DNA from: Ignavibacteria bacterium
Lineage (GTDB): Bacteria; Bacteroidota; Ignavibacteria; Tepidaquicellales; Tepidaquicellaceae
DNA: 64,000 bases
Assembly (NCBI GenBank): GCA_015657505.1
Contig: JADLKE010000002.1
Coordinates: 775,393 to 839,392, forward strand
Direction of reading: 5' to 3'
Position 1 is the first letter of the stretch, and the number at the start of each line of letters is the position of its first letter. Below are positions 54,314-63,343 of the stretch, piece after piece. Under the pieces are notes generated by a model, which was not told the DNA's origin, did no database searches, and was given only the letters and a program-made list of their open reading frames with translations. The position numbers were made by a program, and so were the translations under genes.

Positions 54314-55507
54314 TTATATCCCGAATACAGCCATCCCGCCTTCGGACGTTTCCTTGTAAATATTCGGAAGGTCGTGTCCTGTCTGGTTCATTGTTTTAAC
54401 TATCTTATCGAAACTTACAATATGCCTTCCGTCCGAGAGCAGAGCGTAAGTTGCGGCATTCAGCGCTTTCTCCGCGGCGAACGCGTTGCGCTCAATGCAA
54501 GGCGCCTGAACGAGACCGCCTATCGGGTCGCACGTAAGTCCGAGGTGATGCTCGATTCCCATTTCGGCGGCATACTCTATCTGCGAAGGCGTTCCGCCGA
54601 GCAATTGCGCGGCCGCCGCCGCCGCCATCGAGCAGGCAGTTCCGACTTCGCCCTGACAACCGACTTCGGCGCCTGATATCGAAGCGTTCTCTTTCACAAC
54701 GTTTCCGAAAAGACCCGCCGTCGCAAGAGCGCGAGCAATTTTCTTGTCTGAAAAATCCATGCTTTCTTTCAGTCTGTATAAGGCTGCGGGTACGACACCC
54801 GATGAACCGCACGTCGGCGCGGTGACAACGATTCCGCCCGCCGCGTTTTCCTCGGAAACCGCGAGAGCATACGCGAACGTGAGAGTTTTCTTTTTCAGCG
54901 AACCGCTGAATCCCTTCGACTTAACAAAATAACTCGATGCTTTTCTTCTTATCCTCAACCCGCCCGGAAGCAGACCCTCCGCTTCAAGACCCCGCTTAAG
55001 AGTTTCCTGCATCACTGCCCACACTTCAAGCAGGTATTCAAATATGTCAGGCTCCTCGTGCATCTCCACGTATTCCCAGAAAGAACGACCCGTCTTGTTC
55101 GTCCAGTTCAGAATTTCCGTCATTGTAGTAAACTCGTATATTCTCTTTGTCTCGTTATCTTTCGTTCCGTCTGTTATCTTGCCGCCGCCGACGCTGTAAA
55201 CAGTCCATTCGTCGAACGCTTTTCCCGCGAGGTCAAGCGCTTCGAATTTCATCGCGTTTGGATGATACGTCAAAAACCTTTCAGGCTCCCACACAAATTC
55301 CGTTTTAGTCGGTTTTAATGCTTCCGAAATCGCCTTATCCGTCATGTGCCCCTTGCCCGTTGCCGCAAGCGAACCGTAAAGCGTAACCCTGTACATAATC
55401 GCGTTAAGCGTTCTCTGCCTGAATTTCTCGGCTGCTTTCCTCGGTCCCATCGTATGACTGCTCGAAGGCCCGTACCCAATCTTGTATATTTCTTTTATTG
55501 ATTCCAA
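54314..55507 (-). CDS. sdaA: L-serine ammonia-lyase (iron-sulfur type, single chain)
   Basis: 397 residues from the TTG at 55507, where 'ESIKEIYKIGYGPSSSHTMGP' opens the family domain. The alpha part carries the 4Fe-4S cysteines: 'APTCGSSGVVPA', 'GCQGEVGTACSMA' and 'HHLGLTCDPIGGLVQAPC'. Converts serine to pyruvate and ammonia. The frame is open 47 codons further to an ATG at 55648, but that stretch is unlike any SdaA and reaches the terminator of the next gene, so I reject it. An AAAGAGA lies just ahead of the TTG. Confidence 0.88.
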   Translation of the reverse strand: MESIKEIYKIGYGPSSSHTMGPRKAAEKFRQRTLNAIMYRVTLYGSLAATGKGHMTDKAISEALKPTKTEFVWEPERFLTYHPNAMKFEALDLAGKAFDEWTVYSVGGGKITDGTKDNETKRIYEFTTMTEILNWTNKTGRSFWEYVEMHEEPDIFEYLLEVWAVMQETLKRGLEAEGLLPGGLRIRRKASSYFVKSKGFSGSLKKKTLTFAYALAVSEENAAGGIVVTAPTCGSSGVVPAALYRLKESMDFSDKKIARALATAGLFGNVVKENASISGAEVGCQGEVGTACSMAAAAAAQLLGGTPSQIEYAAEMGIEHHLGLTCDPIGGLVQAPCIERNAFAAEKALNAATYALLSDGRHIVSFDKIVKTMNQTGHDLPNIYKETSEGGMAVFGI

Positions 55508-55645
55508 ATTCTCTTTTATTTGTATAACAAAAATAACCTGACGAAAATTAAGAAAATATGATGAACGAAAACCGGTTTTCGTTTGCTCAAGAAATATTGT
55601 TTCAAAACAAAAAATTATAAGATTCAATAACCGCCGGTTAAAACG

Positions 55646-55676
55646 CATAAAAAAAGAGACGCCCGTAAGCGTCTCT
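55646..55676 (-). terminator. Rho-independent terminator of the T9SS hydrolase gene
   Basis: AGAGACGC (55655-55662), loop CCGTAA, GCGTCTCT (55669-55676). On the minus strand the stem is followed by seven T, about 20 bases past the stop at 55698. Perfect 8-bp stem. Confidence 0.85.
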
Positions 55677-55697
55677 CTAAAACTTTTAGAACAAAAA

Positions 55698-57629
55698 TTA
55701 TTTTACCAGTACGAACCTCTTCGTGTCTTTATAATCATTCACAGACAGAGAATAGAAATAAACGCCTGATGATATGTTTTTCCCGTCGAACTTTACCGCG
55801 TATTCGCCGGCCGGAAGATTCTGATTGACGAGTACCTGCACTTCTTTTCCCTGAATGTCATAAACCGCCAAACGCACGTTGTTACCGCCGTAATGCGCGG
55901 GTATGCTGAATTTAATGTTTGTCTCGGGATTAAACGGATTGGGATAGTTCTGTCCGAGAGAAATCCTGTCGGGAACTTCAGACGATATCTTTGTGATTCC
56001 CACCGTATAACCGATCAAAGGAAGTTGTATGTATGTCGGATTGGCTGCATTCATGAAAATTATGTTTCTTCCTTTTTTAAGGCTCGGAAGAACGTAAGGA
56101 TTCGTTCTCAGGAACGGGTCGTTTGTAATGTTGTCAAGATTTGTCAGCACGACCCTTATCTTGCTTCCCGCCTGAAATATGTGCGAGTGCGAAGTTCCGT
56201 AAAATGTAAGTTGCTTGATGACTCCCGGCGTAACTTTCCTGTCGGTGAAGTTGCATCTGTTTATAAGATACGGCGTGGTGCCCGATTTTATTTCATATAT
56301 CTGAAGATTGAATTGCGCAACGTCCCTCGCGGGTTTGTAATGTATGTTCACCATCGGAGTGCCAACCAGCCGCGACTGAGTAATCAGAGGCGCTGTTTCA
56401 AAAATCAGTTGCGTCTTTACGAATTTCGAATTAAACGTCGATCCCGTAAATTCATAATTCACGGCGGTAGTCATCGTCATCGTTGTGTCTCTGACGTCAT
56501 TAAGGAACCCTATCGTATCTGGAGAAGTGCTGTTGACTAAATTATTGATAATTCCGTTCGGATGAAAATAAAAATTTATGTTCTGCGTACCCGCGGGCGG
56601 CCACGTCGGAGAATAAAATCTTTTCCACGTCCATCCGTCTGTCGTTCTCGGATAAGAGCTCGATGCATAAACGTACCTTACCGAATCGGTAACGCCGTTC
56701 GCAACGCCGCCGAGATAATAATCCATCCAGTCCGCCGTCATCGCGTCGCGGTTATCGCTTTCATCCTGATCCGCGTCCGCTCCGTGCGCGTCAAATGTGC
56801 CCATGTAAACCCTGTAAGGATTCGTCATGCTCTGAAATGACTTCATCCATCCGTACGAATTGAAAAACTTGTCCTGCCAGACTGTGCTCACAAACGTCGC
56901 CGTCGTACTCTGTCCTATCTTGTTCAGGAAATCTCTGTTTAAAGGCATGTAGTATGCAAGACTGTCCCAGTATGCGGGCGTGTCGCCGAGAATCCAGTTC
57001 CTGTAAGCTTTGACCTGATTCGTGTAATCCGCTATCGACGCGTCGTAACTCAGCGACCAGAGCAAGGTCATCTTAACGGATTTGTTTTCTATCCAACTCG
57101 TAGCGAACTCGGGAGAGGATACGTCGGAAATTATGCATCTTAAAATACCCGGATTATAGCAGGCTGCCATTAAAGGAATCGTTCCCCCCTGCGAACCGCC
57201 AATCGCTCCGACTTTCTGCGTATTGACGTTCGCCTGCGACTTCACGTAATTCACGACCGCGACAAAGTCGTACATTTCCGTCGTGCTTATTAAATTCGTC
57301 TTTCCTGTCGATTCTCCCTGTCCGCGCATCGAATAGCACATAGTGAAGTAACCGTTCGAAGCCAGATCTTCCGCTTCGGAAATTACGTCTTCCTTCGTAC
57401 CTCCGAATCCGTGACAGAAAATCATCGCAGGCCAGCCGCCCGAAGGAGGCGAACCCGACGGCATGAACTTGGAACAATCAAGTATTGTCCCGTCGCTCAT
57501 CGTCAATGTGAAATCAGTTAAGATGTTTTTGTACGGTCCCTTTTTAAATCGCTTGTGCTGTCCGAAAACCGGATTAATTAGAGCCGCGCAAAAAATCAAG
57601 AAAAGGAATAAGTGAATAAACTTTCTCAT
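55698..57629 (-). CDS. Secreted CocE/NonD-type hydrolase with T9SS sorting domain
   Basis: A 643-residue protein: signal peptide (1-23), an alpha/beta hydrolase domain with 'FCHGFGGTKEDV', the nucleophile elbow 'GAIGGSQGGTIPL' and later 'TFDAHGADADQDESDN' with the likely acid/His region, then an X-Pro dipeptidyl-peptidase C-terminal-like jelly roll ('PMVNIHYKPARDVAQFNLQIYE'), and a type A sorting domain from about 560 ('LGQNYPNPFNPET'). Hydrolyses esters, amides or X-Pro peptides at the cell surface. Exact reaction not settled. Confidence 0.86.
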   Translation of the reverse strand: MRKFIHLFLFLIFCAALINPVFGQHKRFKKGPYKNILTDFTLTMSDGTILDCSKFMPSGSPPSGGWPAMIFCHGFGGTKEDVISEAEDLASNGYFTMCYSMRGQGESTGKTNLISTTEMYDFVAVVNYVKSQANVNTQKVGAIGGSQGGTIPLMAACYNPGILRCIISDVSSPEFATSWIENKSVKMTLLWSLSYDASIADYTNQVKAYRNWILGDTPAYWDSLAYYMPLNRDFLNKIGQSTTATFVSTVWQDKFFNSYGWMKSFQSMTNPYRVYMGTFDAHGADADQDESDNRDAMTADWMDYYLGGVANGVTDSVRYVYASSSYPRTTDGWTWKRFYSPTWPPAGTQNINFYFHPNGIINNLVNSTSPDTIGFLNDVRDTTMTMTTAVNYEFTGSTFNSKFVKTQLIFETAPLITQSRLVGTPMVNIHYKPARDVAQFNLQIYEIKSGTTPYLINRCNFTDRKVTPGVIKQLTFYGTSHSHIFQAGSKIRVVLTNLDNITNDPFLRTNPYVLPSLKKGRNIIFMNAANPTYIQLPLIGYTVGITKISSEVPDRISLGQNYPNPFNPETNIKFSIPAHYGGNNVRLAVYDIQGKEVQVLVNQNLPAGEYAVKFDGKNISSGVYFYSLSVNDYKDTKRFVLVK

Positions 57630-57880
57630 GAAGACTCCCTGTTTTAAACCCTTTATTATCTTTGAATATATAGTATTTCCAAAACAAAATTAAGTGAAAA
57701 TTATTGCTTTTTATTTGTTAATACACGAATAATTACCCGCTTTTGGGGATTTTAGGCTTAAAAAGCGATAACGGACATTTATTAATCTTATGTTATCCCT
57801 TCAGACGCCGTAAATAAATCCAAAACTGTAAAAGATTGAAAATTAAAAATCAAAAACGTAAATTGTAAAAAATATTTTCT

Positions 57881-59194
57881 ATGAGAACAATAATATATTT
57901 CTTCCTTTTCGCTCTGCCTGCATTCCTGATTTCCGGATGCATGTTCAAGAAAAACGTGATGAAAGACGAAGCCGATGACATCGAGGAGGCGGTTGTGGCA
58001 TCGGTCAACGGTGAAAATTTTCTCGTAATGAAAGAGGAAATCTTTCAGGCTACGTCAAAATCAAGCAAGCAGGGCTTCAGAACCACCTCGGGATACACTG
58101 AATACCGGCTTTCAAGTTACGACCTGAACACGGGAAAAATCTCGAAGAGAATCGAACTCGGCGAACGCGATGACGGCTATATGCATTTCCTCGGAGCAAC
58201 GGACGGAAAACTCTGGTATTTCTGCGATAACGAGAAAATCGGACTGCACGCGCGAAATCCGAAAACCCTCGACATTGTCGTTTCAAAAGACGACATAGAA
58301 AAAGTTAATCCTTTTTTAAAAAATAATTTCCCGAAAGTTAAATGGTATGAACTCCGGCAATACTTCGGCTTCGACCTCGTCAAAAAAATGCCGATGATTG
58401 CGGACAACAGCGGATTCGTTTATCTCCTTAATCCTGATAATTATTCCACGGAAAAAATTTCTTCACCCGTAAAAAATTTCGAGTACGAAAAAATGATGTC
58501 AACGACCTCCATCAACGTTACTGATAAAGACTATATGTCCTTGTCGGGCGACCCGAGAAAAACCATTCATTTCGCGTCTAAGGAATTCGAACAGCCCGAT
58601 TTCCTTAAAGGAGAATTTCTCGAAAGTTCAAATTCGCTTGACGTTAAGGAAATATTCCCGGAATACCTGAACCCGATTTACGATGAAATAGAAAAAAGCC
58701 AGAGATTCATTGATTCCGTTAAGGGAATGGAAGAACAGATGAAGGAAGAAACCGACCAATGGAAAGTAAGACAGTACGACTTTCTTAAAGGAAGAATTAA
58801 GTACGAAGAGGACAACATCGGCAGGAAATACAAAGAAATAAACGACTTGAGCACAAGCCGGTTCAATACAATAATCAGCCGCGATAAGGGCGTATTCGTC
58901 ATTCATACTACTACCGCTTCCGACACGGCGAAAGTCTTAATCTCAAAAGTGAATTTTGACGTGAAGGAAAAATCCATAACTCTTATCTGGACTACGTTTC
59001 TCGAAAACATTTTTGCCGAACCGGAAAAAGTCTTTGAAAAAGGCGGATTCGATTACGTGTTCTCAAAAGGCAGTCCAAACCTGAGAACAAAACGCGCGAT
59101 TATATATGGAGATAAATTGATTCTTGTTTCGATGCTCAGAACTGTATGCATAGACGTCAATTCCGGAAAAGTTCTCTGGGAATTTCAAATTTAA
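57881..59194 (+). CDS. Lipoprotein of unknown function
   Basis: A 437-residue protein with a lipobox 'LISGC' (Cys20). The rest shows alternating beta strands and short repeats suggestive of a propeller ('GATDGKLWYFCDNEKIGLHA', 'IADNSGFVYLLNPDN', 'GKVLWEFQI' at the end) with an inserted coiled-coil of about 50 residues around 285-335. I do not recognise the family. Single gene between a divergent gap of 251 bases and a convergent sigma-factor module; a weak hairpin follows. Confidence 0.65.
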   Translation: MRTIIYFFLFALPAFLISGCMFKKNVMKDEADDIEEAVVASVNGENFLVMKEEIFQATSKSSKQGFRTTSGYTEYRLSSYDLNTGKISKRIELGERDDGYMHFLGATDGKLWYFCDNEKIGLHARNPKTLDIVVSKDDIEKVNPFLKNNFPKVKWYELRQYFGFDLVKKMPMIADNSGFVYLLNPDNYSTEKISSPVKNFEYEKMMSTTSINVTDKDYMSLSGDPRKTIHFASKEFEQPDFLKGEFLESSNSLDVKEIFPEYLNPIYDEIEKSQRFIDSVKGMEEQMKEETDQWKVRQYDFLKGRIKYEEDNIGRKYKEINDLSTSRFNTIISRDKGVFVIHTTTASDTAKVLISKVNFDVKEKSITLIWTTFLENIFAEPEKVFEKGGFDYVFSKGSPNLRTKRAIIYGDKLILVSMLRTVCIDVNSGKVLWEFQI

Positions 59195-59195
59195 A

Positions 59196-59224
59196 AATCC
59201 CGCCCGGCATAGCCAAACGGGATT
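59196..59224. terminator. Weak bidirectional hairpin between convergent genes
   Basis: AATCCCG (59196-59202) pairs with CGGGATT (59218-59224) across a 15-base loop, two bases past the lipoprotein stop. T-rich on the minus side. Modest stem, so a weak terminator at best. Confidence 0.4.
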
Positions 59225-59260
59225 ATATAAAAATAAATTTCGCCGCAACAGACGCCAATC

Positions 59261-59806
59261 CTACTTGCGGCTCGTATCCGGCGGATAACTCATATCCGGA
59301 CGGCGGTTTAGTTCCGGCGGACGATTCATATCCGGCGGCGGACCGTTTTCAGGACCCGGAATTTTCTTCGTCATCTCGTCGAGTTTTTGTTTCTGCGTCT
59401 CGTCGCACATATCGCGTATCTGTTTGAAATGCCCGTACCTCAGCATCTCGAGTTCTTTCATCTTCTCTCCGGTTAATCCCGCAATTCTTTTCGCCTCTTC
59501 ATCGTTTCCTGTTCTGACAACTTCCATCATGCTTTTCTGCAGCCCTTTCAGTTCTTCGTGTATTTTATCCGTCGCTTTGAAGTTTTCTTCCCTCATCGCT
59601 TCGATTTTCTTCATCTGCTCCGGACTGAATTTAAGTTCTTCCTGAAAAAGCGCTTCGGGACGCGGTCTGTTCTGCATCGGCTCTTTGCCCGGTCCCCGGC
59701 CCGGCCGAAGCGAACTGTACCACAGAAAACCGAGCGTCGCGATGTTCACGACAAGCAGCGCGATTATTACAATGTAAAGCCCTTTGTCTTTCTTAGTTGT
59801 ATCCAT
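59261..59806 (-). CDS. Spy/CpxP-like periplasmic sensor protein
   Basis: A 181-residue protein with an N-terminal anchor ('LYIVIIALLVVNIATLGFLWY'), then a helical LTXXQ-like domain: 'LKFSPEQMKKIEAMREENF' and 'EMLRYGHFKQIRDMCDETQKQKL'. The C-terminal 35 residues are rich in Pro, Met, Asn and Arg ('PPDMNRPPELNRRP'), possibly a metal-binding or disordered tail. Such heavy-metal-resistance-like sensors often follow an ECF sigma and anti-sigma pair in Bacteroidota, as here. Overlaps the anti-sigma-like gene by 14 bases. Confidence 0.8.
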   Translation of the reverse strand: MDTTKKDKGLYIVIIALLVVNIATLGFLWYSSLRPGRGPGKEPMQNRPRPEALFQEELKFSPEQMKKIEAMREENFKATDKIHEELKGLQKSMMEVVRTGNDEEAKRIAGLTGEKMKELEMLRYGHFKQIRDMCDETQKQKLDEMTKKIPGPENGPPPDMNRPPELNRRPDMSYPPDTSRK

Positions 59807-60107
59807 TTAAAATATCCTCTGTATTATATTCGAATGAATTGAATTCCTGAACTATGGTTTCTGTCTGCCCTGATTTGCCGGCATCCACGGACGCGCTCCT
59901 GTAAACCAGAATTGAAAAAACATTTAACACGAGTATGACTGCCGCGATTAAAACATATCTTATAATATGCGCGCCGTTATTTTCGGGCTTTTCAAGCCGC
60001 GCCTCAATTCTCGTGAACAAAAAAGGATTCGCCTCAGCCCTTTTGATTCCGTCAAGGCTTTCAAGTGTTTTTTCGACTTCATCCTCTATTTTATTTTGTC
60101 TTTCCAT
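59793..60107 (-). CDS. Putative single-span anti-sigma factor
   Basis: A 104-residue protein with an acidic cytoplasmic N-terminus (1-45), one transmembrane helix (about 49-68, 'YVLIAAVILVLNVFSILVYR') and a short periplasmic tail. No zinc-binding ZAS motif is seen. The call rests on topology and position, 40 bases after the ECF sigma gene and overlapping the Spy-like gene. Confidence 0.6.
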   Translation of the reverse strand: MERQNKIEDEVEKTLESLDGIKRAEANPFLFTRIEARLEKPENNGAHIIRYVLIAAVILVLNVFSILVYRSASVDAGKSGQTETIVQEFNSFEYNTEDILNGYN

Positions 60108-60147
60108 TCGCTTATATTAGATGCTTTTTTAAAAAAAATCTTGCGGG

Positions 60148-60759
60148 TCATAAACCGCTGTTATAATAATCGCTTAATAATTTTTTCAGGTTGTTTTTTG
60201 CCCTGTGAAGAAGAGATTCGACTGACGACTCCGTCAGGTTCATTATACTGCTGATTTCCTTCACAGAAAGTCCTTCAATCTTGCTTAATACAAACGCGCT
60301 CTTTTGCGAATCGTTGAGTTTGTCCACCGCTCTGAACAGCACTGCGGAACGCTCCTTGTTCTCCATAATCACTCCCGGATGATTGAAGTCGGGCAGGTTA
60401 AGCGATTCCGATTTCTCCCCGAATATCGATTCCATGAAACCAAAACGCTTCTTTCTCTTTGATTTGCGGATGTGCTCGAAACACTTGTTCAATGTGATTC
60501 TGTATATCCAGGTGCCAGGCGACGAATCTCCTCTGAACTTCCCGATTGAATTGAAAATTTCGACGAAGACATCCTGAACCGTATCCTCGGCATCGCTTAC
60601 GTTCTGAAGAATTCCGAGAGACGTGTTGTAAACCCTGTCCTTGTATTCCTCGAACAGGCAGCGGAACGCGGCGCTGTCGCCGCTCTTGATTTGTTCTATT
60701 ATATCCGAATCCGGCAAATGAAATAATTTGTAAACCCAATATACTTTTCCTGCCCTCAA
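60148..60759 (-). CDS. ECF-type RNA polymerase sigma factor
   Basis: A 203-residue sigma factor. Region 2 (about 32-100): 'FEEYKDRVYNTSLGILQN', 'AEDTVQDVFVEIFNSIGKF' and 'GTWIYRITLNKCFEHIRKSK'. Region 4 (about 140-198): 'LNDSQKSAFVLSKIEGLSVKEISSIMNLTESSVESLLHRAKNNL', a SigE/CnrH-like helix-turn-helix. Probably autoregulated and held by the downstream membrane protein. A plausible internal start (ATT/TTG around residue 13) could shorten the N-terminus by 12 residues. Confidence 0.92.
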   Translation of the reverse strand: MRAGKVYWVYKLFHLPDSDIIEQIKSGDSAAFRCLFEEYKDRVYNTSLGILQNVSDAEDTVQDVFVEIFNSIGKFRGDSSPGTWIYRITLNKCFEHIRKSKRKKRFGFMESIFGEKSESLNLPDFNHPGVIMENKERSAVLFRAVDKLNDSQKSAFVLSKIEGLSVKEISSIMNLTESSVESLLHRAKNNLKKLLSDYYNSGL

Positions 60760-61082
60760 TTATAAAGGAAACAAAGTAAGCAGGCAAAGAGCGCTTCAAT
60801 AAAATTTCAATTGCGAAAAACGAGGTGCTCTTATGCATTAATCGCTCTTGCTCTTAATCCGTATGATCTGTGTAAATCTGTGGCAGGAAAATGCTATATA
60901 ACATTCGTGGTAATTCGTGGCTGAATCTCTTGCTCTTATGCAATAGTCGCTCTTGCTCTTAATCCGCGCAATCCGCTCTTCCCGCGTTATCCCGCGGGAA
61001 CTCTAAAAAATCTCTCGCTCTTCTTGTGTCCTTAGCGCCTTAGTGGTAAACGCTCTTGCTCTTACTTACCGCAGACGTAAAC
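60760..61082. other. Repeat-filled intergenic region (323 bp)
   Basis: No gene seen. It is filled with short repeats: three exact copies of CGCTCTTGCTCTTA (60843, 60948, 61051), a 36-base near-duplicate at 60826 and 60931, phased ATCTGTG and ATTCGTG heptad pairs, and a CTTAGCG/CTTAGTG stretch at 61031-61045. The ECF sigma promoter must lie at its left end. Confidence 0.6.
60826..61064. repeat. Direct-repeat mosaic with three CGCTCTTGCTCTTA copies
   Basis: The 36 bases from 60826 recur from 60931 with two mismatches (offset 105), and the 14-mer core appears a third time at 61051 (offset 103). Between copies lie heptad pairs ATCTGTG at 60866/60876 and ATTCGTG at 60903/60913, each 10 bases apart with 3-base spacers. 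Confidence 0.75.
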
Positions 61083-62414
61083 CTACTTCTTCCCCACCTT
61101 GTCCATAATATATTTCGCGACAGCGTCCGCTTCCTTCTGCTTCAATCCCTGATTCGGCATTGCAGGATAATCGGGATTTATCTTCTGCGGATTGTATATG
61201 AATGCCGCGAGTTTCTTCAGGTCTCCCGAATACTTCGGCACCGTTTCCTGATACGGCGGTCCGACAAGTTTCACGTCGAACTTATGGCAGGCTACGCATT
61301 TCTCGTTATAGATTTTTTCTCCGTCCGCGCCCGACACCTGAACTATCATTCCCTGTTTCTCCTTCGCCAACTCTTCCGCTTTAGAACCCAGCACGAGGTA
61401 CTGCTCCTTCATCGCGTTCTTAAAAGTCAACTGGTCTTTTACAATCGTGAAAGTGAAAAGCATGAATATCAGAAAAAACACCGCTCCGCTCAGATTCGTT
61501 TCCGAACTCTTGAATATCTGATAAAGCATCGCGCCGATTAAAAGCAATGCGAGAAGCGAAAATCCCGCGAACGCGTAAACACCCGATGAAGCGTTGTACG
61601 GCTTCAGGAACAGTGTGCCCGCGAATATGAAAATCGGCTGAATAAGCGTGCCGGCGAACGCCGTTATTACCGCGTATTTTTTTATCGCCGCCGCGTAATC
61701 AAGATTCCCCGGCCTTACGCCGCCCTGCCATACAAAGAAGAAATAAAGAATCGCCCCGCCTGTAACCATTGCCGAAGACGAAAGAAAATATAAAAAATTC
61801 ACCCAGATGGGCGCCGATACCAGCAGTTTTAATATATTGTCAACCGAACCCCAGACTCCCGGCTTCGACGCTATCGTCATTCCGCTTATGAACAGAAACA
61901 TCGCCGTAAGAAGAATTGATATTCCCCAGTTGCCGTAACGCGAACCCATGTAAACGACCTTGTCCTCGTATTCCCTGACCTCGCCGGGAAGCGTTCCGCT
62001 CTTCAGAGCGCCGATTACCGCCTCAAGTTGAAACGCGCTCTTGTAGTTGTAAATGAAAACGTAACTTACTATGTACAAAATCAATGCGAGAGTCAGCAAA
62101 CTTACCGATATTACCTTCGCGCCGTAAAGCAATTGAGCGTATACAAGAACTATCGTAATCATCGGAAGCACGCCGAGCGCGAATCCCGCGGCTTTGCCCG
62201 CGGTCAGTTTGTCCATGACGTCCTTCGCCATCATTATGTACAGAGGATTTTTCGTGCTCTTTCCTCTTTTTTTGAAGTAAACGGAAAATACCGATGCGCC
62301 GAGAGTGATACCCGCGAAAGGCAGAAACGTGAGCAGCGATATTATCTGCATCACCGTCAGCAGCCCGATGTGTTCCGACGAAGGAGGAATAACTAACTGT
62401 TCAAAAATATTCAT
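61083..62414 (-). CDS. Polytopic membrane protein with C-terminal cytochrome c domain
   Basis: A 443-residue protein: eight to nine hydrophobic helices in the first 345 residues, then a c-type heme site C373-x-x-C-H377 and a likely axial Met419 ('YPAMPNQG'). A few helix patterns ('AKDVMDKLTAGKAAGFALGV') recall the CydA-like membrane cytochromes, but I cannot place the family with certainty. Located after ctaB and oxidase subunit II on the same strand with a 4-base overlap, so it probably feeds electrons into that oxidase. Confidence 0.7.
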   Translation of the reverse strand: MNIFEQLVIPPSSEHIGLLTVMQIISLLTFLPFAGITLGASVFSVYFKKRGKSTKNPLYIMMAKDVMDKLTAGKAAGFALGVLPMITIVLVYAQLLYGAKVISVSLLTLALILYIVSYVFIYNYKSAFQLEAVIGALKSGTLPGEVREYEDKVVYMGSRYGNWGISILLTAMFLFISGMTIASKPGVWGSVDNILKLLVSAPIWVNFLYFLSSSAMVTGGAILYFFFVWQGGVRPGNLDYAAAIKKYAVITAFAGTLIQPIFIFAGTLFLKPYNASSGVYAFAGFSLLALLLIGAMLYQIFKSSETNLSGAVFFLIFMLFTFTIVKDQLTFKNAMKEQYLVLGSKAEELAKEKQGMIVQVSGADGEKIYNEKCVACHKFDVKLVGPPYQETVPKYSGDLKKLAAFIYNPQKINPDYPAMPNQGLKQKEADAVAKYIMDKVGKK

Positions 62415-63340
62415 AACGTTGAAAATAATTTATCTGCCGAAAGTATTGTAATTATGAGTAATGTGTATAAATTTATTGCCATGAAAGTCCCGACGATTTC
62501 TTTTCTTTTCAGTTCAGTGCTTGCCAGAAACCTGTACGCACCGTACAGCATCGCTGCCGAACACAACCAGAGAATAATTTTTGTTGCCGTGAAATGTCCT
62601 ATCCCGGCGAATGGCATCGCCGCGGCGATTAGCACGGTAGCGGCAAGCAGCGCGAATGTGACTACTTTTAAAAATTCCCGCGGATATTTTTCCGTCAGAA
62701 CAGGAAAGCCGCCTCTTCTGTAATCCTCTCCGTAAAGCAGAAGCAAAAGCCAGAAATGTGGTATCTGCCATACGAAGAAATAAGCAGACACTATTAATAT
62801 TTTTACGTCAAGAGGATTTCCCCCTGCCGCGAGCCATCCTGCCGCGGGAGGCAATGCGCCGACGAGCGAGCCGGGTATTATTGCAAGCGCCGTTTTCTTC
62901 TTCAGAGGCGTGTAAACCGCGTTGTACCAGATGAACGTTACGACCCCCGTAATGTACGCGGGCATGTTTGCCTTTAGAATCAGCACGGCTGAACCCGCGC
63001 CGAACAGCAATCCCGTAATAATCAACGCCGACTGCTTCGATATTCTTCCCGAAGGTATCGGTCTTTCAGAAGTTCTTTTCATCAACACGTCCGTGCCGCT
63101 TTCCTGATACTGGTTCAGCGCCGCGGAACTGCACGCGAGGAGAAATATTCCGAGTGATGAGAAAATGAATTCGAATCCTGGCGTCCGCGACGCGAGAAAA
63201 TATCCGAGCGCGGTCGTGAACGAAACAAGAACTGTTATCTTAATTTTCACGAGTTCCGAAACCGCGCTAATTCGCGAGGCTAACGTCTCCTGCTTCAGGG
63301 CATCAGTCGCTATTGCGTTATATTTCCCGGCGTCTTTCAA
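62411..63340 (-). CDS. ctaB: Protoheme IX farnesyltransferase (heme O synthase)
   Basis: A 309-residue UbiA-superfamily enzyme with nine helices. First prenyl-diphosphate site 'NQYQESGTDVLMKRTSERP' (the Bacteroidota variant of NxxxDxxxD), second site around 'GEDYRRGGFPVL'. 'ELVKIKITVLVSFTTALGY' is the usual opening. It farnesylates heme b to heme O, precursor of heme A for aa3-type oxidases, which fits the adjacent CuA subunit II. Stop overlaps the next start by four bases. Confidence 0.93.
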   Translation of the reverse strand: MKDAGKYNAIATDALKQETLASRISAVSELVKIKITVLVSFTTALGYFLASRTPGFEFIFSSLGIFLLACSSAALNQYQESGTDVLMKRTSERPIPSGRISKQSALIITGLLFGAGSAVLILKANMPAYITGVVTFIWYNAVYTPLKKKTALAIIPGSLVGALPPAAGWLAAGGNPLDVKILIVSAYFFVWQIPHFWLLLLLYGEDYRRGGFPVLTEKYPREFLKVVTFALLAATVLIAAAMPFAGIGHFTATKIILWLCSAAMLYGAYRFLASTELKRKEIVGTFMAINLYTLLIITILSADKLFSTL

Positions 63341-63343
63341 TTC

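Noticed and set aside
55508-55648. N-terminal extension of serine dehydratase to an upstream ATG
   Set aside because: The extra 47 residues are unlike SdaA and the ATG is only a few bases from the terminator of the preceding gene. The TTG at 55507 fits the family start.
60826-61064. CRISPR array
   Set aside because: Repeats are 14 bases with unequal 89-91 base gaps which themselves contain repeats, and no cas gene is in the window.
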